Position numbers and translations under genes: made by a program
Notes under the pieces: generated by a model
Told to the model about the DNA's origin: nothing
Database searches by the model: none
What the model saw: only the letters and a program-made list of their open reading frames with translations
Assembly: GCA_031178025.1 (NCBI GenBank)
Contig: JAPSJU010000132.1
Location: 1 to 5,926, forward strand
Origin: Agromyces sp.
GTDB taxonomy: Bacteria > Actinomycetota > Actinomycetes > Actinomycetales > Microbacteriaceae
Reading direction: 5' to 3'
Length of the DNA stretch: 5,926 bases
Part shown: positions 1-5,926 of the stretch, one piece after another
How positions within the stretch are numbered: position 1 is the first letter of the stretch
Layout: each line of letters opens with the position of its first letter

Positions 1-51
1 GATGTCGGTCGGCGCGCCGGAATGACGGCGGAGCCCGAGCTTGAGCCTCAC
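1..51 (-). CDS. N-terminal 17 codons of a translationally coupled gene (runs off the left edge)
   Basis: A GTG at 51-49 overlaps the TGA of the RDD/FHA gene in the GTGA arrangement typical of coupled actinobacterial genes, with GGAG 7 nt upstream. The frame is open to the window edge and reads (V/M)RLKLGLRRHSGAPTDI. That is too short for a family assignment. A basic first beta-strand of this kind resembles the ubiquitin-like or FHA-like starts of some FtsK/SpoIIIE-type ATPases found near FHA proteins in actinobacteria. I give that only as a low-confidence suggestion. Existence of the gene rests on the overlap and ribosome binding site. Confidence 0.55.
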   Translation of the reverse strand, partial: MRLKLGLRRHSGAPTDI

Positions 52-1196
52 CGATCGGCTCCGACCGTCGAGGCGACCACGAAGCTGCGGCCGCCGACGT
101 GCACGACGGATCCCGCGGGCAGGTGCTCGCGGACCCACGGCTCCAGGCGGCGACGGGCACCCCCGGGCACGTCGAGGAACGTCCCGTTCTTCGAGGCGCG
201 ATCGGTCACCCAGACTCCGCGTCCATCGACGCCGAACGCGAGGTGCGTCTTCGAGATCCGCATCTGGGGATCGTCCACGGGAACGAGTTGCATGCCGTCC
301 TCCTCGGGACCTGGTGCTGGATGGCGGCCGATCAGGCCGGACGCCCCCAGGGGCAGCCGGGTTCCGTCCTCGAACACGAAGGCGAACGACGCGGTGGTCG
401 TCGCCGCGGGCGGCGCTGAGGGCGGGACGTGCAGCGGCGGCGGCGTCCACCCGTCGCCGCTGCCGTCGCTGACGACGCCCGAGCTCGACCGTGCCGCCGG
501 GATGAAGGTGTGCTCGTCGAGCGGGCGGTCGGTCGCGAGGGACGGCAACCGCTGCGCGGCGGATGCCGTCGGAGCGTCGAGGGCGCGGCGCGCATGCCGG
601 AGTGCCTTCGCATCGAAGGGGTCCAGCCCGTCGCGGACGTCGATCGCGTAGCAGCCGCCGATACGGTCGAGCCAGCTGCGCCCGCGCCGCTCGGGATCCC
701 AGATGGAGGAGAGGAGCAGCACCGTGGGACCCGCGATCGGGAGCACCACCTGCGACGCCCAGAGGACGAGCGCGCGGCACGTCACCCGCCAGAAGCCCGG
801 AGCGGCGAACGTCGTGGCACGGACGGAGCGGATGCCGAACGCGGACTTGCCGATCGTGCGGCCACGACGTCCGTGGACGATCAACTGGACGAGCCCGTAG
901 ACGGCCGTCGAGGCCTGGCCGACGAGGAGGAGGACGAGCGCCGGCATCGCGGCAGCCGCGTCGACCTTCGACATGTCCCCGTTCGCGGCGATGACCGGCC
1001 CGGTGAGCTGCGCGAGGCCGATGACCGTCGGGACGGCGAGCACGGCGAAGCCGGCGGCATCGGTGAGGAATGCGACGCTGCGTCGCCCGGACGGTGCCGG
1101 CACGATGCCGAGCGCGGCGGCATACGCGGGATCGGGTCGGCCGTCGGGATACAGGCCCGGGGTGGGCTCGTCGTCGACGTCACGCGTGACGCTCAC
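48..1196 (-). CDS. RDD-family membrane protein with C-terminal FHA domain (382 aa)
   Basis: The N-terminal half is an RDD membrane domain and the C-terminal part an FHA domain. RDD signs are R39 and D46 in the first hydrophobic segment (RRSVAFLTDAAG), the GRTIGKSAFGIRSV stretch (112-125), and RSWLDRIGG (173-181) with D177 as the second conserved Asp. Hydrophobic stretches lie at about 41-71, 84-107 and 141-166. A polar Pro/Ala/Ser/Thr linker (about 206-268) leads to the FHA domain (about 271-375), which keeps its phosphothreonine-binding signature: GR at 290-291, S315 and H318 in ISKTH, and NGT at 337-339. FHA domains bind phosphothreonine peptides, so this is probably a membrane-tethered reader of Ser/Thr kinase signals with the FHA domain in the cytoplasm; its partner is not visible. 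RDD domains have no single settled function, and some are implicated in transport. The start is a GTG with GAGGAG just upstream. The stop overlaps the GTG of the next gene, suggesting translational coupling. Confidence 0.93.
   Translation of the reverse strand: MSVTRDVDDEPTPGLYPDGRPDPAYAAALGIVPAPSGRRSVAFLTDAAGFAVLAVPTVIGLAQLTGPVIAANGDMSKVDAAAAMPALVLLLVGQASTAVYGLVQLIVHGRRGRTIGKSAFGIRSVRATTFAAPGFWRVTCRALVLWASQVVLPIAGPTVLLLSSIWDPERRGRSWLDRIGGCYAIDVRDGLDPFDAKALRHARRALDAPTASAAQRLPSLATDRPLDEHTFIPAARSSSGVVSDGSGDGWTPPPLHVPPSAPPAATTTASFAFVFEDGTRLPLGASGLIGRHPAPGPEEDGMQLVPVDDPQMRISKTHLAFGVDGRGVWVTDRASKNGTFLDVPGGARRRLEPWVREHLPAGSVVHVGGRSFVVASTVGADR
59..62 (-). promoter_or_regulatory. Ribosome binding site (GGAG) for the overlapping downstream gene
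   Basis: GGAG lies inside the last codons of the RDD/FHA gene, 7 nt before a GTG that overlaps its stop codon. The spacing is optimal and is the main support for a coupled gene starting at 51. Confidence 0.5.
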
Positions 1197-1200
1197 TTCG

Positions 1201-1206
1201 CTCCTC
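1201..1206 (-). promoter_or_regulatory. Ribosome binding site for the GTG start at 1196
   Basis: GAGGAG lies 4 nt upstream of the GTG at 1196 (6 nt if only the GAGG core is counted). It supports this non-ATG start as the first codon of the RDD/FHA protein. Confidence 0.7.
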
Positions 1207-1224
1207 GAGATCGGCCGGTGCAGA

Positions 1225-1230
1225 ACACTA
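1225..1230 (-). promoter_or_regulatory. Possible -10 element (TAGTGT) upstream of the RDD/FHA gene
   Basis: TAGTGT fits TANNNT and is among the few AT-containing stretches in this gap. It would give a leader of about 20-25 nt to the GTG at 1196 that includes the ribosome binding site. No -35 match is seen at normal spacing. It lies downstream of the tandem hairpins, which agrees with a new transcription unit starting here. Confidence 0.25.
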
Positions 1231-1276
1231 TCGAACCGGCACGCGCTCGCGCCGTCGATGGGGACCTGTCACCATC

Positions 1277-1338
1277 CCCCGCACCACCCTAAGGGAGCGT
1301 GCGGGGCTCGAACGCCGCGACCGTCGCCGGCCGCGGCG
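1277..1338 (-). terminator. Tandem GC-rich hairpins, possible terminator after the acidic-tail membrane protein gene
   Basis: Two inverted repeats lie in the 157-nt gap between genes. CGCCGCG (1313-1319) pairs with CGCGGCG (1332-1338) around a 12-nt loop, starting about 16 nt past the stop codon at 1354. CCCCGCAC (1277-1284) pairs with GTGCGGGG (1299-1306), with a further CCC/GGG pair inside the loop. Neither is followed by a U tract on the minus strand. Their position fits a terminator between two transcription units, but chance pairing is easy in such GC-rich DNA. Confidence 0.45.
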
Positions 1339-1353
1339 CCCACTCGGGCCGGC

Positions 1354-2340
1354 TCAGTATCGCTGGGGCTGGGGACCCGACGCGAGCTCGCGCTCGTAGG
1401 CCTCGGACGCGAGGCGGTTGCGCTCGGTCACGGTCCGGCCGCGCGCCGCGATCCAGCCTCCGAGCCAGATGGGCACCTCGCGGGCGATGACCGCGGCGGC
1501 GATCGCGAACGGGTCGAGCCATCGCTGGCCGAGGAACTGCGTGCCTTCCTCCACCGTGAGCGTCCACGCCTGCACGGTGAGCAGCGAGCCGCCGATGTAC
1601 GAGAAGTAGACGAGTACCCCGACGAGCAGGCCGAACACCGCGTAGTACCACCAGGCGCCGCGGTTCACGAGCGCGGCGAGCAGGGCGAAGCCGAGGAAGA
1701 AGGCGAGGACCGGCAGCCAGAAGACCGCGCGCGTGAGGAACTCGGTGTAAACGCCGATGCCCTCTCCGCGCCCTGCCCCGTAGAACCAGATCAGCAGGTA
1801 CGCGACGCCCGCGTAGAGGAGGGCGAAGACGAGCGTGCCGATGAGGGCGACGAGCACGCCGAATCCGCGGTTGCCCCGCCTCTTGGGCGGCGTCGGCGCC
1901 TGCACGTAGATGGTCTGGGGTGCGGACGCTGGTGGGGCCGCCTCCGGCCGCGGCTCGGGTGTTCGCGTCGTGGCACCGCCGTCGCCGGCGCTGCCGGCGA
2001 CCGTGGCGGACGGGATGTAGCTCTCGCGACGGGGCCCGTCCGCCGGGGCCGGCTGCGGCCCGTCGTCGGACCTCGACGCCTCGGCATCGGAGCTCGCGGG
2101 GGCCGCGTTCGCACGCCCGACCGCCTCGTCGAGGCGGGCGGTGGCATCCGGCCGGTTCCTCTCGTCGGAATCGACGGCGTCGATGCCGTCCGCCCGGTCG
2201 GATGCGAGCGTCTCGTCGTGCTCGCCCGCCGTCGACGCGGCGACGCCGTCACCAGGCCCGGCCGTGGGCTCGACGGCCGGCTCGCGCTCGACATCGTCGC
2301 GCGTGCGTTCCGGCTCTGATCCGGGAGTGGTGCTGCTCAT
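1354..2340 (-). CDS. Multi-pass membrane protein with long acidic disordered N-terminal tail (328 aa), function unknown
   Basis: I do not recognise a characterised family. Residues 1 to about 150 are hydrophilic, rich in Asp, Glu, Ala, Pro, Ser and Thr with scattered Arg, and almost certainly disordered. A basic patch (PPKRRGNR, 151-158) precedes the first membrane segment, which by the positive-inside rule puts the tail in the cytoplasm. Hydrophobic segments lie at about 160-187, 204-225, 229-250 and 276-299, so about four membrane passes. The aromatic NRGAWWYYAVFG stretch (226-237) lies between the second and third. A short polar C-terminus ending PQPQRY follows, also predicted cytoplasmic. 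The start at 2340 is fixed by a GGAAGGAG site 7 nt upstream. The preceding gene ends 90 nt upstream on the same strand, so co-transcription is possible but not required. No transporter or enzyme motif is visible; a scaffold or interaction role for the tail is only an inference. Coding status is well supported by composition and the ribosome binding site. Confidence 0.88.
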   Translation of the reverse strand: MSSTTPGSEPERTRDDVEREPAVEPTAGPGDGVAASTAGEHDETLASDRADGIDAVDSDERNRPDATARLDEAVGRANAAPASSDAEASRSDDGPQPAPADGPRRESYIPSATVAGSAGDGGATTRTPEPRPEAAPPASAPQTIYVQAPTPPKRRGNRGFGVLVALIGTLVFALLYAGVAYLLIWFYGAGRGEGIGVYTEFLTRAVFWLPVLAFFLGFALLAALVNRGAWWYYAVFGLLVGVLVYFSYIGGSLLTVQAWTLTVEEGTQFLGQRWLDPFAIAAAVIAREVPIWLGGWIAARGRTVTERNRLASEAYERELASGPQPQRY

Positions 2341-2347
2341 GTCCGCG

Positions 2348-2355
2348 CTCCTTCC
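2348..2355 (-). promoter_or_regulatory. Strong ribosome binding site deciding the start at 2340
   Basis: GGAAGGAG lies 7 nt upstream of the ATG at 2340, an ideal Shine-Dalgarno arrangement. It decides between this ATG and an in-frame ATG seven codons further upstream (2361), which would place the ribosome binding site inside the coding sequence. Confidence 0.85.
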
Positions 2356-2381
2356 GGGCACCCTCGCACCCGCGATGGCTC

Positions 2382-2387
2382 ACTGTA
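2382..2387 (-). promoter_or_regulatory. Possible -10 element (TACAGT) upstream of the acidic-tail membrane protein gene
   Basis: TACAGT fits TANNNT and lies in the 90-nt gap before the gene starting at 2340, giving a predicted leader of about 35 nt that includes the strong ribosome binding site. The -35 region at 17-18 nt spacing shows no match to TTGAC. The spacing to the gene is sensible, but the call rests on one hexamer. Confidence 0.25.
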
Positions 2388-2430
2388 GCAACGCACGAGT
2401 GCCGCATCGCGGTGCCGCGCGGGGCGTCGC

Positions 2431-3165
2431 TCAGCCGAAGATCGTGGCCACGATGTCGTGCGTGTACCCGTCGGCGACGACGTTGCTCCACCGGGTGGCC
2501 GACCAGATGCCGTCACGCAGGAAGTGCGACTCCCCCGAGTCGCCGGCATCCGACCGCCACTCGATGACGCAGCGCGTGCCGTCGAGCTCGGGGTAGCACG
2601 TCTGCCCGGCTCCGGCGAGGTGCGCGACCATCGATGACTCCTGGGCGGGCGTGAGGCTCGCCAGGTTCGTGATGATGCCGACATCGCCCCCGCCGTTCGA
2701 GCCCACCCAGGCGCACGTCAGCTCCGAGGTGGCCTCGAGCACGGTGACCGCGCCGGCATCGTTCGACCCCCAGAACGGGCCGCTGCCCGGGGTGTCCGTC
2801 CACGGCGGATTCAACGCCAGCCCGCCGAGCTCGACCGCCCAGTCCCGGGTGTACGCCTCACTGCAGGATGCGGGGATGCCGGTGGCTCCCGGGGCCTCGG
2901 ACGCCGGCGGCGTTGCGGCCGGCGTCTCGCTGCTCGGCGGGGCCGCGACATCCGTCGCCGTCGCGCTCGGAAGGGGGCGGCCGGATTCCTCGGCGCCCGC
3001 GCCGCCGACCGATGCGCCGATCGTCATGCCGGCGAAGACCGCGATCGCGATGAGGAGGACGGCGGCTCCCACGGACATCCAGAACAGCGGCCGGCGGAAC
3101 ACGGACGGGCGGGGGTTCGGCTGTGCCTGCGACAACGCGGTGCCTTTCACTGGGGCGAGGTCCAT
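2431..3165 (-). CDS. Membrane-anchored extracytoplasmic protein of unknown function (244 aa)
   Basis: I do not recognise a family. The protein has a short cytoplasmic N-terminus with basic residues (FRRP, 23-26), one hydrophobic segment at about 27-50, and a low-complexity Pro/Ala/Ser/Thr/Glu linker at about 59-99. A compact C-terminal domain (100-244) follows, with four cysteines (C101, C151, C190, C199) and many Trp and Gly residues. This layout fits an anchored extracytoplasmic domain held by two disulfides. There is no lipobox cysteine after the hydrophobic segment, so it does not look like a lipoprotein; a cleaved signal peptide is possible because small residues follow the segment. The ATG at 3165 was chosen because it is the first ATG after the rpoC terminator and precedes the hydrophobic segment; no good ribosome binding site precedes it. 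An in-frame GTG at 3150 would shorten the protein by five residues and is an alternative. The frame stays open upstream into rpoC, but that part is a shadow. A gap of 90 nt separates it from the next gene. Confidence 0.85.
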   Translation of the reverse strand: MDLAPVKGTALSQAQPNPRPSVFRRPLFWMSVGAAVLLIAIAVFAGMTIGASVGGAGAEESGRPLPSATATDVAAPPSSETPAATPPASEAPGATGIPASCSEAYTRDWAVELGGLALNPPWTDTPGSGPFWGSNDAGAVTVLEATSELTCAWVGSNGGGDVGIITNLASLTPAQESSMVAHLAGAGQTCYPELDGTRCVIEWRSDAGDSGESHFLRDGIWSATRWSNVVADGYTHDIVATIFG

Positions 3166-3167
3166 GG

Positions 3168-3173
3168 ATGCTA
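3168..3173 (-). promoter_or_regulatory. Possible -10 element (TAGCAT) at the 5' end of the 244-residue protein gene
   Basis: TAGCAT fits the TANNNT pattern of actinobacterial housekeeping -10 elements and lies 2 nt before the ATG at 3165. Transcription would then start near 3161, inside the annotated start, which would favour the GTG at 3150 with a very short leader and no ribosome binding site. No recognisable -35 hexamer is present at the usual spacing. This is a weak candidate, recorded because it bears on the start choice. Confidence 0.2.
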
Positions 3174-3201
3174 CCGCCCGCGCTCCGCCGCGCGCCACCG
3201 G

Positions 3202-3222
3202 GCCACCCCGACGTCGGGTGGC
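3202..3222. repeat. Imperfect palindrome upstream of the 244-residue membrane-anchored protein gene
   Basis: A perfect 12-bp palindrome (CCCGACGTCGGG, 3207-3218) is extended by GCCA and TGGC arms with one unpaired C on the left. An alternative pairing uses GCGCCACC (3192-3199) with GGTGGCGC (3217-3224). It sits 37-57 nt upstream of the ATG at 3165 and 24 nt beyond the rpoC terminator. It could be an operator for the downstream gene or a second, back-up terminator hairpin. The sequence alone does not decide between these. Confidence 0.4.
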
Positions 3223-3246
3223 GCCGAGCACCCCGCCCGGGATACG

Positions 3247-3280
3247 CCGAAGGGCCCCGGATCGCTCCGGGGCCCTTCGG
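3247..3280 (-). terminator. Intrinsic-type terminator hairpin after rpoC
   Basis: A perfect 14-bp inverted repeat (CCGAAGGGCCCCGG, 6-nt loop, then its exact complement) begins 50 nt past the rpoC stop codon. Its stability and position fit transcription termination of the rpoBC operon. The transcript after the stem reads CGTATCCC, so there is no real U tract; this is usual for terminators in GC-rich actinobacteria. The hairpin is symmetrical, but no plausible gene runs into it from the plus side. It separates rpoC from the 244-residue protein downstream. Confidence 0.85.
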
Positions 3281-3329
3281 GATCCCGAGTGGCGGAACGC
3301 TGTCGCGCCCCGCCACCCGATCGCGGCGA

Positions 3330-5926
<2,597 letters not shown>

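Noticed and set aside
429..1292. 287-residue open frame on the plus strand
   Set aside because: It is antisense to the RDD/FHA gene, whose domains are clear. The product is charged low-complexity sequence with no recognisable motif.
973..2319. 448-residue open frame on the plus strand
   Set aside because: It lies antisense to two well-supported genes and their gap, and its product is Arg/Gly/Glu-rich with no domain. GC-rich DNA produces such long antisense frames by codon bias.
1354..2361. Longer start (ATG at 2361) for the acidic-tail membrane protein
   Set aside because: The ATG at 2340 has an ideal GGAAGGAG site 7 nt upstream; using 2361 would bury that site in the coding sequence.
2402..2412. 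Small hairpin (CCGC-ATC-GCGG) after the 244-residue protein gene
   Set aside because: A 4-bp stem with a 3-nt loop and no U tract is too weak to call a terminator in DNA of this composition.

Overview
The window is very GC-rich and has strong third-position G/C bias. All recognisable coding sequence lies on the minus strand. The RNA polymerase beta' subunit is of actinobacterial type: its trigger loop has no large insertion and it ends in a short acidic tail. Together with GTG starts and GC-rich hairpins lacking U tracts, this points to a high-GC actinomycete, plausibly Microbacteriaceae. The family assignment is an inference from style and gene neighbourhood and was not tested by a search.

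Layout, in the direction of transcription (high to low coordinates). (1) 5926-3330: the C-terminal two thirds of rpoC; its 5' end lies outside the window. (2) 3280-3247: a perfect GC-rich hairpin about 50 nt past the rpoC stop, the likely rpoC terminator, followed by a smaller palindrome (3222-3202). (3) 3165-2431: a membrane-anchored extracytoplasmic protein with a Pro/Ala/Ser/Thr linker and four cysteines, of unknown function. (4) 2340-1354: a membrane protein with a long acidic disordered N-terminal tail and about four membrane segments, of unknown function, with a strong ribosome binding site. (5) 1338-1277: two GC-rich hairpins between genes. (6) 1196-48: an RDD membrane domain fused to a C-terminal FHA phosphothreonine-binding domain. 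(7) 51-1: the first 17 codons of another gene whose GTG start overlaps the stop of the RDD/FHA gene (GTGA) and which has its own GGAG ribosome binding site.

rpoC is a core transcription gene. The two genes after it have separate gaps and no visible functional link to it. The RDD/FHA gene and the gene starting at 51 look translationally coupled and are probably the start of a separate operon, possibly concerned with phosphorylation-dependent signalling or secretion at the membrane. The ribosomal protein genes rpsL and rpsG, which follow rpoC in many actinobacteria, are not present in the 3.3 kb downstream. I see no mobile element, CRISPR array, tRNA or rRNA. I found no convincing novel system; the most useful leads are the FHA/RDD operon running off the left edge and the two lineage-restricted-looking membrane proteins after rpoC.
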